Below the pieces are notes generated by a model, which worked only from the letters and a program-made list of their open reading frames with translations, searched no databases and had not been told where the DNA came from. DNA of 64,000 bases from Lindgomyces ingoldianus (taxonomy: Eukaryota > Ascomycota > Dothideomycetes > Pleosporales > Lindgomycetaceae): positions 1,469,335 through 1,533,334 of the forward strand of contig NW_022985167.1 of assembly GCF_010093535.1 (NCBI RefSeq). Direction: 5' to 3'. Of the stretch, positions 46,721-57,714 are shown piece after piece (positions within the stretch are counted from its first letter, which is position 1; each line of letters begins with the position of its first letter). Position numbers and translations under genes: made by a program.

Positions 46721-49700
46721 ATGTCGCGCGCACCCGCCGCGGCCACTCTCCCCGACTGCCCGTCGAGTATCCCGTTGATGCTGCACTACTGTCGCGACAG
46801 AGAAGACAATCAAACGCGACGGGCCGGCTCGCATCGCGCGAGCTCGTCCGTCAATACCAACCCACCGTCATCAGCGCCGTCGGCAGTTGCTTGCGGTGAA
46901 AACATTGCAACCGAGGACAAGAACACCACACCTTCACCTGAGGATGACAATCGCTCTGGCGACCTTCTGAACGGCGTTGGCTCGACAAGCTCTCTTGCCA
47001 GTTCAGCCTCCTCGGTGTTTTCCTCAGCGACAAATATGTCGTACCCCGGCCACACATCATCTCTCCACGCTCTCACGCCCTTGACCAGCACAGACTCATC
47101 CCCGCCGGGCAAGCTTCCTAGCCCGCGCTCCGCACAGCCCTCGACTGAGACTATGCACGCGACGGCTGCTCTCCCGCATTGCGCGCCCGCAACTAACGTT
47201 TCCAACAATGTCGCCGAAACCATGACACCCGTTCACACGCCGCCAGATGCGAAATTGGCTGTACGGCCCACTGATGGGAACATGGGCTCGCGCATACTAT
47301 ACGACCCCATGCTTATTCCGAAGACTGCGAACCAGGGCCGGCATGAGAAGAAGCCGGCGCCCCGCTACAAGGACATAGTCGAGAAGGTATGTGATAACCA
47401 TAATGAGTCCCCAAGATGTGGTCGTCCTGTGACGCTAAGGCTAATTTGACTTGTGTTGCAGGGCGACCCATCTCCCCCTCCAGATCCCCGTTTGGCTATT
47501 GCTGGCTACACCACCGGGAACTATGTTATTAAGACAGTTGGTACAGCAGCGCCCAAGTCCAAACTCCGCATGGCGCCGTATGTGGCGAAACCCTACGCCT
47601 ACGACTCCAGGATTTCCTGCGGTCCTGGTCCTGCCACCCAGGTGGTCGTCACTGGATTTGACCCCTTGACTCCTGAGCCCCAGATTCGGGCTTTTTTCAC
47701 TACCTATGGAGATGTTGAGTCCGTCAGAAATCAGACCGACCCTAACAATGGCAGCCCATTGGGAATTTGTTTGGTCAAATTTCGAGATACTCCGCCTTCT
47801 CGGGGCGTTCTGCCTATGAAGGCCGCAACCTCCGCAAAGAGAGCCGAAAAGGAGGGTACAAACCAGCGCATTGGAGTAAGAGAAGTCAAAATCCAGCTCG
47901 ATCGCGAGGGTCGAAGATGCGAGAGGCTAGTTGCAAAGGTTGTAGAAAAGAGCCGCAAAGAAGAGGAGAAATTGAGGGCCAAACAACAGGCCAAATTAAT
48001 AGGTCCATCCACACCAACAGCCACAGTCGCGACTGGATTACCGGCAAATGTTCCGAAAGGGCCTTCAGGAAGAGGTATGCGACCGCCTGTACTTGTTGCC
48101 CCGCCCATTATGTCGAAGAAGCATGTCTTCTCATATCTCGTTGAATCGGAGCCTATCAAACCGCGCATGAAGCGGAAACCGTATATATTCATCGCCCATC
48201 AATATGTGCCGGTTCTAGGGACTACGATCGATCATCTCAAGAAACGTCTGAAGAACTACAGCTGGCAAGAGGTCCGTTGCGATGCCACTGGATACTTTGT
48301 CGTTTTCGAGGAATCTAGGCGTGGTGAAGTGGAGACTATGAAATGCTACAAAGAGTGTAACATGTCCGCTCTTTTCACCTACGTCATGAATATGGATTGC
48401 CAGCAATATGGGGACCCTGACTACGAACGAAGCCCGAGTCCCGAACGCGCTGCTGCAGAACGGAAGAGGAAGGTTGAGTATGAGAGAATAGCCAAGGAGG
48501 AAGAAATGGATGTCGAGTATGAGAAGAAAGAGCGGGCAGAAGATCTTGATCCGGTGAACGCGGCACGTGAGACAATCAAGCAGGAAATGCGCGAAAGGAT
48601 TTTGACCGATATCAAGACGCGGATAGCTGGGCCCACATTGCTTGATTTTCTAGCTCCCGATAGATTGGCACCTAAACGTCGAAAATTTAACATCCCGGAC
48701 CCGCAGAACAAAGAAGAAATTCGCCCTCCGGCATACTTTGGCCATGGCAATGATTCCCCAGCCATGCGTACCCCAGACTCACGAGCTGCAGGCTTCGCAG
48801 GGCGCTTTGGACGTAAAGCACTTGGTCCTTACGATCACAACCGCGTGCGCGGGAAGAAACCTCCTAGAATTGTCAATGCTTTTGCGGATGAGAGACGTAA
48901 GGCATCCGCTCCAAAGCGCAATGCAGTCCGTGGTCTTCATCGTGCCATGCTAGACTTCTACGACGATGATAAGGATTCAGACGATGAAGGCCGGTCCTCC
49001 TTTACGCGCGATACTGAAGAGCAGGAGAGTCGGCCTATCAGCCCCGCTCCTTCTACCGATGTAGAGGACGAGGAATCTTCCCGGGCTCATAGGGCTAAGC
49101 GAAGACGCATCGAAGCTGGATGGGGTGAAGAGAGTGAAGACGAGATGATGGACGACTCGCACGCCCGCAGTTTACTTGCTCATCTCATCCACAAAGATCC
49201 CGAAAACATGGCGGAGAAAGAGCTAGAACAGGTTCTTGCAATTCTTCCCCGGTCTTCGCCCATCTGGAAGAAAGCTGACAAAGCTCTAAAGGGTTTCCGG
49301 AGGCTTCGAAAGATTGAGCAAGAGGCAGACGCCATCTTTGGCACAGTGGAAACAAACACAGAAGACAAACATGAACCTAAGGCCGTTGTTACTCAAGATG
49401 ACGAAGATTCATCCAAGCCAATGGAGACGATCGAGCCAACGGATACCGCCAAGACAGTCAAGAAGAAGATAGGAGTTCCGAAGACGAAGCGCAAGACCAA
49501 AAAGCAGCTCCAAGAAGAAGCCAAAGCTGCGCAGGTCCAAATCACGGAGGTCATCCCAGTCGAAGAAGAGGTCATTGGTGCCGAAGAACCCAAGCCTGCC
49601 GCCCAGGTCCCTCTTGTTCCAGAGGATATCTCGGGAGAGGAACGAAGTTCCGTTTACTGGGGCGCCTCCACTGGTGAGCCCCGGCGAACCGTGGAAGACG

Positions 49701-50713
49701 ACCCCACTGTTGTCATGGACATTGATGGCTGGCAACACCTGCTTAAGGACGAGGAGGACCTTAAGTGCCTTAAGCACGCCTTGCAGTCGATAGCAGCCGC
49801 AAAGATGGGCGATATACAGTCTTGGGCATGGAAACAGAAACAAATCAAGCATTTGAATCGACCAGGAGAAGAAGGCGTTTCCCGAACTGAGACCAAGATT
49901 GAGGGGTACTATGTATCCAATGCCAGCGGTTCTGCCAGGACTGAGGGCGTTCAGAAGATCCGTGAATCCGAAAAGTCGAAATACCTTCCGCATCGCATCC
50001 GTGTCCAGAAGGAACGAGAGGAACGTGAACGCCGTGCGAAGAACGAAGAACGTACCCACGCGGTAGTGGAAGGTTTCAAGTTCGTTACTTCTTCCAAGAC
50101 CACTTCGACCGCGAACTCTCGCGCCAACCGTGCCAATAATCGTCGTTTAGTAAACGACATCAACATTTCGAAAACTATGACCGGTGCCGAAGGTGACGCC
50201 ATGCGCTTCAACCAGCTGAAGAAGCGGAAGAAACTCGTTAAATTTGATCGCTCCGCCATCCACAATTGGGGACTCTACGCTGAAGAGAATATCGCCGCTA
50301 ATGACATGATCATCGAGTACGTCGGTGAGAAGGTTCGGCAGCGTGTTGCGGACCTCCGTGAGAAGAAGTATGACATGCAAGGCGTTGGATCAAGCTATTT
50401 ATTCCGGATTGACGAGGATACCATTATTGATGCAACCAAGATGGGTGGTATTGCTCGCTTCATCAACCACAGTTGCACTCCGAACTGCACGGCAAAAATT
50501 ATTCGGGTGGATGGCACAAAGCGAATTGTCATATATGCTTTGCGGGACATTGAAAAGAGTAAGATCTGCCTTCATTCTTCCTCATAATATGTACTGACCT
50601 CTCTCCCAGATGAGGAACTCACCTATGACTACAAATTCGAGCGGGAGATCGACGCTACCGACCGAGTGCCTTGTCTCTGCGGTTCTGTCGGATGCAAGGG
50701 CTTTCTCAACTAA
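46721..50713 (+). CDS. SET1: Histone H3 lysine-4 methyltransferase SET1 (COMPASS), 1288 aa
   Basis: Catalytic subunit of COMPASS, which methylates H3K4 at active genes. Exons are 46721-47386, 47462-50558 and 50610-50713 (introns 75 and 51 nt). The N-terminal ~220 residues are Ser/Thr/Pro-rich and disordered. An RRM (~282-335; [20 protein letters not shown]) is followed by the Set1-associated RRM-like domain (~459-550; [20 protein letters not shown]). A long charged middle leads to the N-SET region (~1050; [20 protein letters not shown]) and the SET domain (~1143-1270; [40 protein letters not shown]). The post-[16 protein letters not shown] closes the protein. Splicing of the last intron is required for NEELTYDY. 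Confidence 0.96.
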
Positions 50714-51750
50714 ACTCATGATGTTTCTTCCCATTCTCTCCTTGCGTACTTTGTATCACCTCAATAACATCTCACGCTCTCCGGCGCTGTTTCAACACCA
50801 CATGACGGAAAAGTTCCAGCACAATTGGTCTAGACAACTCTTGTCCTTGGCCTGCATACATTGGCGTTTGACAGTCATCATCTTCATCATCTCTCCTTTT
50901 TCCTCTCCTCCTTTGAGCGATTCACATTCTGGGATTGTCATTCTCAATCCAAGACGGAGCCGGATGGCGGAGTCAGGCAGGCTTCTTCTCTTGTACCTTT
51001 TCTATTTGGCCTTTTTGCATTGGGGCTGGCGTTTGTCATACATCGCCCTTGTACCATTTTCTCCGGGGGTTTTCTGAGCCGAGCACATGATTTTCTTCAC
51101 CCCTTTTACTGGCAAAACTCTTTATCTACTACCAGGTGGTGTGGTAGTAGGAGAACACACTGCGAAGGTGCACGCATGGGTTGAAGGGATTTTTGAACTG
51201 TTTGGTCTGCTAGTCATGGATATTTGGGCCCGATCAGGATTGGGGCTAAGTTGGTGGCCGTGGAATGATGGGATTGAAGGGCTAGACTTGGGACCATTGG
51301 GTTGAGAAAGATATTCGATAGCTAGTCGAATGAATGAGTAAATAATTGACCAGACTTGGCCATCGTTTGTTAAGAAGACCTAAGGTTGCTCGACCGGCTT
51401 TGTAGTATAGAGGTGTCAATGGGGAGGACAGTCCGGCCACCTCTCTTCCACCTGCGACAGCTTCCATTTAACAGCCAGCATCCTCTTACGAGTTAGACGA
51501 AAGAGGCTACTAACATACTTAGGTGACCTCCATTGAGGGGTTAGGAACAAGAAGCGTCACCATCCACCTACTATAATGCCACCTAGAGTATAACAGAGCA
51601 GATAGTAATTTAGGACTAAAATTGGCATCCAATGATCTTCCCAATTCCAGCAACGCGTTTTCCAGGTAGACTCTGCTTCTTAGTTATATTCCGGATTTTG
51701 CAATAACATGCTAGATGTATGTGCATAACGGGCATCCTCCTACACAGGTT
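50714..51750. other. Intergenic SET1/SDR
   Basis: About 1 kb between the SET1 stop and the SDR stop codon (convergent). No coding region is supported; the SET1 3' UTR probably covers the first few hundred bases. Confidence 0.5.
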
Positions 51751-51970
51751 TTACACAACTAGCCTGACCTTCAGCTTATCCCCAGCCACAATTTCCTCCC
51801 TCATACTCTCTAGCTTCTCTACATCCCATGTCGCGCTTACATATCTCCCTGCAAGCCATGTTCGTGCGCCCTTGGTCAGCCAAACTACAAAGCCACCGCA
51901 AAGATCGGAGGTATCGTTTAGCACTGCAGTGAATTTAGCATTTGGGATTCTTTCCTTCTTTGTAATGGTA

Positions 51971-52160
51971 GTGAGAGTAAGAGTGTGTTTGTGAGGGTGT
52001 GTGAGTAGAGTGCAGGCGAGTAAGGAATCAAGTACGTAAGAGTGCCAGTGAGTAAGTGAGTAAACAAGCAAGTGAATGAGTGCGTAACAGGATGTAGGGG
52101 CGAGTAAGCGTGAGCGAATGAGGGTGATCGAGCGAGCACTCAGAGGAGTGAGAGTGTGTA
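51971..52160 (+). repeat. Degenerate GAGT/GTGA tetranucleotide-like repeat inside the SDR intron
   Basis: About 190 nt made largely of GTGAG, GAGTAAG, GTGAGT and GCGAGTAAG units with an irregular 4-nt period. It lies inside the 248-nt intron of the SDR gene and explains why that intron is two to five times longer than others in the window. Confidence 0.6.
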
Positions 52161-52543
52161 GGACTACTTACAATGGGAAAGAAACGGCGTTCTCTTCCTC
52201 GCAAGCTCTGTCTTCACGCCTCCTGGGTGCAGCGCAATTGCGTTGACGCCTTGTTGCCCAAACTCCGCATCTACGAACTCCGTCAACCGCAATACAGCGA
52301 GTTTAGAGATTTGGTATGCGCTTGCTCCAGGAGACGTGGTATGGGCGCCGATACTGGATACATTGAGCACGTCGACGGTAGTCTTGTTCGCTTCCGCTGT
52401 CTCTACGAGCAAGGGAAGGAAGGCGTGCAGTAAGAGGTACGGTCCTTTGAGATTGACTTCCATTGTGTTCCACCAGCTACTGGGCTCGGTCTCGGTGAGT
52501 AGGACCCATGGAGATGAATCACCTGCGTTGTTGATCAAGATGT

Positions 52544-52551
52544 CCAGTTTT
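52544..52551. repeat. Target-site duplication, left copy
   Basis: CCAGTTTT directly abuts the left end of the hAT element and is repeated exactly at its right end. Eight bp is the standard hAT duplication length. Confidence 0.95.
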
Positions 52552-52572
52552 CAGCGTGGCCAACAGTACGTA
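52552..52572 (+). repeat. Left terminal inverted repeat of the hAT element
   Basis: 21 bp, perfectly inverted with 55607-55627; starts CAGCGTGG, matching the 5'-CAG start common in hAT ends. Confidence 0.95.
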
Positions 52573-52620
52573 CACCGTAGATCCGTAGGGCTTTTGGGAC
52601 CTATACGGTGGAGTTAGCTT

Positions 52621-52718
52621 GTACGTACGTACTGTAGTAGCTTCATGGGAGGTGCTTACGGATCCAAATCAAGGCTTCCTTACGTACGTACGGAGACCAC
52701 CGTATATGCCGTATACGG
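52621..52718. repeat. Left subterminal palindrome cluster
   Basis: GTACGTACGTAC at 52621-52632, TACGTACGTACGG from 52681, and CCGTATATGCCGTATACGG at 52700-52718. The same motifs recur near the other end (55491-55580). Probable transposase-binding sites by position. Confidence 0.6.
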
Positions 52719-52723
52719 ATGTT

Positions 52724-55348
52724 TTATATAGGTTCTTGGCGTGAAATGTATAGGCTGAGGTTGATGAGGTGACTCGCCACTGCTTGGTTCTGGAGCCAGT
52801 TCTTCTGTAGTTGAAGTGCTTCGATAGTAGCTCCACCAAGTCGGTTCCTATCGTCGGTAACAGTCCTCCTGCCTTTACTAAACGCTCTCTCGCAATCACA
52901 TGAAGTTGATGGGATAGAGAGGTAGTCTAACGCCATGCGATAGAGCGTTGGGTAGCGTTGCTGGCCAACCTCATCCCACCATTGTATAGGATTGTCGAGT
53001 CGTTTGTCATCTGATTTAATGAAGCGAGTGAGATTGTTGTTGTGGGAAGCGTAGTACTCTTCTAACTCGTTGGAAGCTTTGAAGCGTTTGGCCCTGCCCT
53101 TTGTGCCCATCATATAGTGGAGATCGACGTTGAGAGATCGCTCGTAACGACTATCAAAGCTCGAGCCCTTAGGGACCTTCCGGTGCTGAGTCTCCTGCGA
53201 TTGCTCGTCTATCTCATCATCCTCCTCCTCTAGTGCGATGAGCTTAACGTACTTCTTAAAGGTTGCCTTTACGTCTTTTTCAACTCTTGTATAGTAATCC
53301 TTATCATGCTTCCAAGTTTGTTTGAACCAGGCAATCTGAAGTTGAGGGTTTAACACAGTAGCTACTGAGTACGGTGATGGCTCAGAGTCAAAGATTACTT
53401 TAGTCCAGTAGGTGTTAAGCTTCTCAAAGCCTTAATTGACAGCCGACTTAAGGAAGCTGTTTGGGTGTCGAACAAGGCGCGCCTTTTGCTCACGAAGCTC
53501 CTTGTCAAGTACGTTGAGATTAACAATTGTTTGCTAGAGAGAGCCAAAGCCCGATTTGCTGGTGTTGCCTTCAAGTCTTTTTGTCATCTCATGAAACGGT
53601 TGTAGGAAGTCGGCCAAGGTCTTCACCTCATCCCAATCATCTGGCGTTAGAGAGTTGAGTTTTGCGTTAAATCCATCCTCTTCATCTTTGTAGTTGTCTC
53701 CTTCTTCTAGCTTCTTCTTCCTAGGTGCAATAGCCCTCCATCGACGGAGCCACTTGTCAATTGTATCCCGTAACTCCCAACAGCGGAGGAGCATAAAATA
53801 GACTGAGTGCCACCTTACGCTGCTGTCCCTAAGTAATGTAAGTGTTGTAAAGCCAACAATATCTTTGTAGTGTTCCATTTGTATCTCCATAAAGAGCTCT
53901 CGTTGTTTAGTAGAGACGTTAATCGCGTTAACAAGGTTGTGTAGTCGGCCGATGACCCCGCGCGTTCGGAAGATGGAGAACTGTTTTTTTGGTGGTGCGT
54001 CAGCCAACGTAGCTTCAAACTTTGTGACGCCATCTCCATATATAATTGCCTTGACGACGAGATTTATAATATGCCCAGCACAGCGGATCCGATTCTCTTG
54101 CGAGAGCTCTATACTGAGTTCCCTGTTGATCGCCTCAATGAAGGTAGAGTCGTTGTTGCTTGCATTGTCGCCCACAAAAAATTTGAACTTAGAAACCACC
54201 TTATATTCAATCAGGACTTCCCCAACAATTATAGCCTGGTTCTCGCCGGTATGATCACCCCGCAGGTTTCGGAAAGCAATGAGGATATCGCGGTGCTTTT
54301 TTTGAGCGTCTGTGTGTTGATTTTAGGTCAGTTTTGAGCGTTGTAGTAGAGTGAGAAGTTGAGGCTGAAGTGCAGGATTTCCGTGATTTTCGCCACCGCG
54401 CACGGGTCACATACTGACAAAATGAGCTACTACTCCAAGGAAACTTAGGTGGTTTGGGGAAGTCCATATATCAACGCTCAACGCGATCGTACTACTCGCA
54501 GCGCGTAGTAAACTCTTAATCTCCTCCTTCTGTAACTCTAGGCCATCTATTATCCATTTCGCGAGCGTTGTGTGGCTGCTGGGTAGGGCGTTATGCAACT
54601 GAGGTCGATTCCATGTGAGTAATCCCCTCGTTTCTGGCGACGTTGCCTGCCTCAACGACAAATCGTGAGAAATAATCCAATCGACGTACGCCTTCGTCAA
54701 CTCATCTTCCTGCCAGGGCGACTGCGAGAAGGCGTTGTTTGCTCCTGCTGCAATTGTGGCAGCTTTAAAAGGGTCGTTCGGTTTAGGGGGAATAGGTAGG
54801 AGCCCGCCGTTGATGGAGATGAGGTGAGCTTTCCTGAGATGGGTGCTAATATGATGAGTAGACTCAGAGTATTTTGCACAGTCGCGTTGACCCTGCTCAT
54901 GGCAGAGCTTACAGAGCCATACCCGCCTAAGAGAGCCACTAGACTCTTGATACAACAGATCCGCGCCGTATTTATATATCCCCGAGCGTTTAGAGCCGCC
55001 CTGCAGCTGGCGCTTGTTCACTACTCTATACCCAAGACGCTCCTTCGACAATCGCTCAGAGCCCTTCCAAATCTGATCCCACGCAATAGGGAAACGAACA
55101 CTGAGATTATAGCACTCAGAAGACGACTCGGGATACTTGTGAGTGAGTGGATCGGATAGAGAGGATAAAACGGATGAGGGCGTGCCTTCTTGAGATGTGG
55201 GCGTTGATGAGAGCGGTGATGTGGGAACACGCTGTTTCCCAAGGCGTTTGGAAGCAGCAGCGTGATAGGGCAACGCGCTACCAGAGGAGGACGAAATCGT
55301 AGCTTGAGAAGCTTGAGATTGACGCGTAGAGCGTACAAAGTTATCCAT
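52724..55348 (-). pseudogene. hAT transposase, 840-codon frame with two premature stops
   Basis: Exons 55348-54415 and 54309-52724, with a 105-nt intron (54310-54414). The N-terminus (MDNFVRSTRQSQ) is Ser-rich. A BED-type zinc finger follows (C-x2-C ... H-x4-H around CKLCHEQGQRDC and HISTHLRKAH). The catalytic RNase H-like region has SVDIWTSPNHLSFLGVVAHF, the spliced HRDILIAFRNLRGDHTGENQ and VGDNASNNDSTF. The C-terminal hAT dimerisation domain carries PIQWWDEVGQQRYPTL and the DCERAFSKGRR block. In-frame TAG (53536-53534, where the family has Trp after GSL) and TAA (53434-53432) interrupt the frame. Both can be explained by one CpA-to-TpA change, the RIP signature. Confidence 0.93.
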
Positions 55349-55490
55349 TACAACGACGACGACGGCAATATAGATGGGTGTTGATACATCGCAGTATGTT
55401 GATGAAAATCGACCGTGCAGCATCACTAAGCTCTACTAGGACTACTCAAAAAACACGCCTTGGCAAGCTTACCACAACACCAAAAAAAGT

Positions 55491-55580
55491 CCGTATACGC
55501 CGTATACGCGTAAATTTGCAGCCTCAAGTTACGTATGTACGGGTCAATTCGCCTTTACGTACGTACGTTGTACGGGCCGT
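55491..55580. repeat. Right subterminal palindrome cluster
   Basis: CCGTATACGCCGTATACGCG at 55491-55510 and TACGTACGTACGT near 55556-55568 mirror the left cluster in content and distance from the end. Confidence 0.6.
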
Positions 55581-55606
55581 AGGAGCTCCGTAATCTACGA
55601 CCGTAC

Positions 55607-55627
55607 TACGTACTGTTGGCCACGCTG
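55607..55627 (-). repeat. Right terminal inverted repeat of the hAT element
   Basis: 21 bp, perfectly inverted with 52552-52572; the first inner mismatch comes at base 22. Confidence 0.95.
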
Positions 55628-55635
55628 CCAGTTTT
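55628..55635. repeat. Target-site duplication, right copy
   Basis: CCAGTTTT, identical to 52544-52551. On the gene strand it reads AAAACTGG, part of the SDR codons for K-L before INNAG. Confidence 0.95.
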
Positions 55636-55991
55636 CCTTCTGCGGCACGCACAGCTTCGAAACACGCCTTCACGGCGGATTCGCTCGTGACGTCGAGTTG
55701 AAACTTCATGACCCGGACACTGGGATTGATTTCCTTAGCACGAGATTCCACTTCATCTAGCTCGCTATTTGTCCGAGCGCAGAGGATGAGGCAGGATACA
55801 GAGGCGGTGGCGTATTGCAGTGCTATCGATCGACCAATTCCTCGTCCGGCGCCCGTGATCAGAACGACTTTCCCAGGCTGGGAGAGGGAGGGGTTTGTGG
55901 AAGTGTCGATGGCTGGGTAGATGGAGGCGTGAATATTGGAGAGGCCCGGGAAAGCGTAGCCTGTATGTGGTGGGAGAGGAGCATCTGCCAT

Positions 55992-56787
55992 TGTTGTATA
56001 TGCTGGGGTTGGATAGTAGATAGTCTAAATGTAGTATGGAGAGGAGGGATATAGAGAGGATATGGAAATGGTATAGATAGAGTATCGAATAGGGGCTCAG
56101 GTCTGGTCAGGAGCTAAGGAGGTAGAAAGAGGATCTTTTATATTGGCGTTTTTGATTGCAACTGCTCATTCATCGAGCGCTTGGAAGCACGTAAGCTTAA
56201 CTCCGAGATGGCATTATACAGCAATTATCGCAAACTCTGGGCAGAGCAGCAATGTCGATACTTTGGAAATCTTAGGCAGGGTAGATACGACTTGAAGTGC
56301 CATGGCTAGCTGTAAGTAGGCCTGAATCTTGCACCTCATGCTAAATTTCTTCTCCTCGATAGCTACATCCATCCCTCTAGCCGGGGCAAATATCCATGAA
56401 GTGATGCAGGTAAGGCTCGTGAGTTCGGTCCATAGACTTAAGTCCGGCAGAGAAAGGACTTAAGGAGTTGAGATATCAGATAATCACCCAGCCTAGCGAA
56501 TCAGGTGGATGTAATGGAGACATAATTAAGGTTCATATAGTCTTCTATTTTTGAGAAGGCTGCACAATGCGCTGGCTAACTAGTAACCCATCATTTGGGG
56601 GAGGGGGGTTTTTTTTGGTCTGATTGCATCTTGTTCTTTGAGGGTCCGCTAGTTATTGTCGTTGGCTGAAAGCGCTTTAGAGGTGCCAAGTCTTGCCCGC
56701 AGCGACTTGAAGACCCCACCACATCCACTCTCTTCGCCGTCCTCGTACTCCTTCACAAGCTCCTGCCCACTGCTGTCCCTCACCACG
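55992..56787. other. Divergent intergenic region SDR/RAM2
   Basis: 796 nt; no gene seen. It contains a G-run/T-run (about 56597-56618) and the promoters of both neighbours. The 120 nt before the RAM2 ATG is C/T-rich. Confidence 0.5.
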
Positions 56788-57714
56788 ATGCCGCGATTCT
56801 ACCACGACGACCCGGCGTGGTCAGATGTTGAGCCGATTGCCCAGGATGACGGTGGCCCCAACCCTCTCGCCGCAATTGCATACACAGACGAGTACAGCGA
56901 GGCCATGGGCTATCTGCGCGCTGTCATGGCGAACAACGAATACAGTGAGAGGGTGTTGAGCCTGACGGAGCACATCATAACCATGAATCCCGCGCATTAC
57001 ACTGTGTGGCTGTATCGCGCTAGGGCCCTCGAACAAACGGACACTTCGCTAGCCGACGAGATTGCCTGGTTGAACCCGACCGCCCTCATGCACCTCAAAA
57101 ACTACCAGATCTGGCACCACCGCCAGACCATCATAGACAGGCTCGGCTCTCCGGACGGCGAGGCCGACTTCATAGCTACCATGCTCGGGCAAGACTCCAA
57201 GAACTACCATGTCTGGAGCTATCGCCAGTGGCTGGTGAAGCGCTTTGGCATCTTTGATGACAAGGAGTTGGCCTGGACCGAGAGCATGATTGAGGAAGAT
57301 GTAAGGAATAATTCAGCCTGGAATCACCGCTGGTTTCTTGTTGTCGGTGGTCGGGGTGGGCAGGGCGTGAGCGAGGACATTGTGAAGAGGGAAATCGAAT
57401 ATGCCCAGACCGCCATCCGCAAAGCCCCCCAGAACGAAAGCCCTTGGAACTACCTTCGCGGCATCATCCGGCACGCTAAACTCCCCACCTCGACTGTGAA
57501 ATCTTTCATACTCGCGTTTGCAGACTTGGAGAAACCGGATGAGGTGTACTCTAGCCACGCCCTGGATTTACTGGCTGATATTTACATAGAAGAGAACAAA
57601 AAAGACAAGGCCATGAAGGTTTTGGATCTCTTAGCAAACAAGTATGATCCAATCAGGGCACATTATTGGAACTACAGGAAGGGTCTGCTCGAGGAAACGG
57701 GAGCTGTAGGCTAG
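56788..57714 (+). CDS. RAM2: Protein farnesyltransferase/geranylgeranyltransferase type I alpha subunit, 308 aa
   Basis: Shared alpha subunit of the two CaaX prenyltransferases, which attach farnesyl or geranylgeranyl to Ras/Rho-type GTPases and mating factors. Single exon; ATG at 56788 (MPRFYHDDPAW); the open frame upstream has no ATG. It carries the PFTA helical-hairpin repeats: NPAHYTVWLYRARAL, LKNYQIWHHRQTII, DSKNYHVWSYRQWLVKRF, NNSAWNHRWFLV, NESPWNYLRGII and HYWNYRKGLL. The KNYQIWHHRQ and KNYHVWSYRQW motifs contain the residues that contact the prenyl diphosphate and beta subunit. The length is close to the ~310-340 aa usual for fungi. Confidence 0.95.
   Translation: MPRFYHDDPAWSDVEPIAQDDGGPNPLAAIAYTDEYSEAMGYLRAVMANNEYSERVLSLTEHIITMNPAHYTVWLYRARALEQTDTSLADEIAWLNPTALMHLKNYQIWHHRQTIIDRLGSPDGEADFIATMLGQDSKNYHVWSYRQWLVKRFGIFDDKELAWTESMIEEDVRNNSAWNHRWFLVVGGRGGQGVSEDIVKREIEYAQTAIRKAPQNESPWNYLRGIIRHAKLPTSTVKSFILAFADLEKPDEVYSSHALDLLADIYIEENKKDKAMKVLDLLANKYDPIRAHYWNYRKGLLEETGAVG

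Larger units (their letters stand above)
52552..55627 (-). mobile_element. hAT-superfamily DNA transposon, 3,076 bp, inserted in the SDR gene
   Basis: Class II element with 21-bp perfect terminal inverted repeats starting CAGCGTGGCCAACAG and an exact 8-bp target duplication. It carries one two-exon transposase gene read on the minus strand, with a zinc-finger N-terminus and the hAT dimerisation C-terminus. Both ends carry clusters of palindromic sites. Perfect ends, intact duplication and intact flanking gene halves point to a recent insertion. The transposase has two in-frame stops, so this copy is probably not self-mobile. Confidence 0.96.
51751..55991 (-). pseudogene. Short-chain dehydrogenase/reductase gene interrupted by a hAT transposon
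   Basis: The two halves of one SDR gene flank the element. The N-terminal half (55991-55628) has the NAD(P) motif TGAGRGIG, LILCARTNSELDEVE and the LDVTSESAV segment. The C-terminal half (52551 down) has INNAG, the catalytic Ser in NVSSIGA, YQISK (Tyr and Lys) and ALHPGGVKTELAR. After a 248-nt intron (51924-52171), it ends in SDLCGGFVVWLTKGARTWLAGRY and KLKVRLVV. Leaving out the element and one 8-bp duplication gives exactly 303 codons including stop (302 aa), with neither half showing a stop or frameshift. In the present state the N-terminal frame runs 34 codons into the element and stops at 55524. The substrate is unknown; the long N-terminal extension before the Rossmann fold resembles fungal SDRs of unknown role. 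Confidence 0.9.

Noticed and set aside
46163..46834. 223-codon minus-strand ORF
   Set aside because: It overlaps the G/C-rich leader and start of SET1 on the other strand; Arg/Ala-rich low complexity, no motif.
53356..54199. The three transposase ORFs as separate genes
   Set aside because: They are one frame joined by one intron and broken by two in-frame stops.
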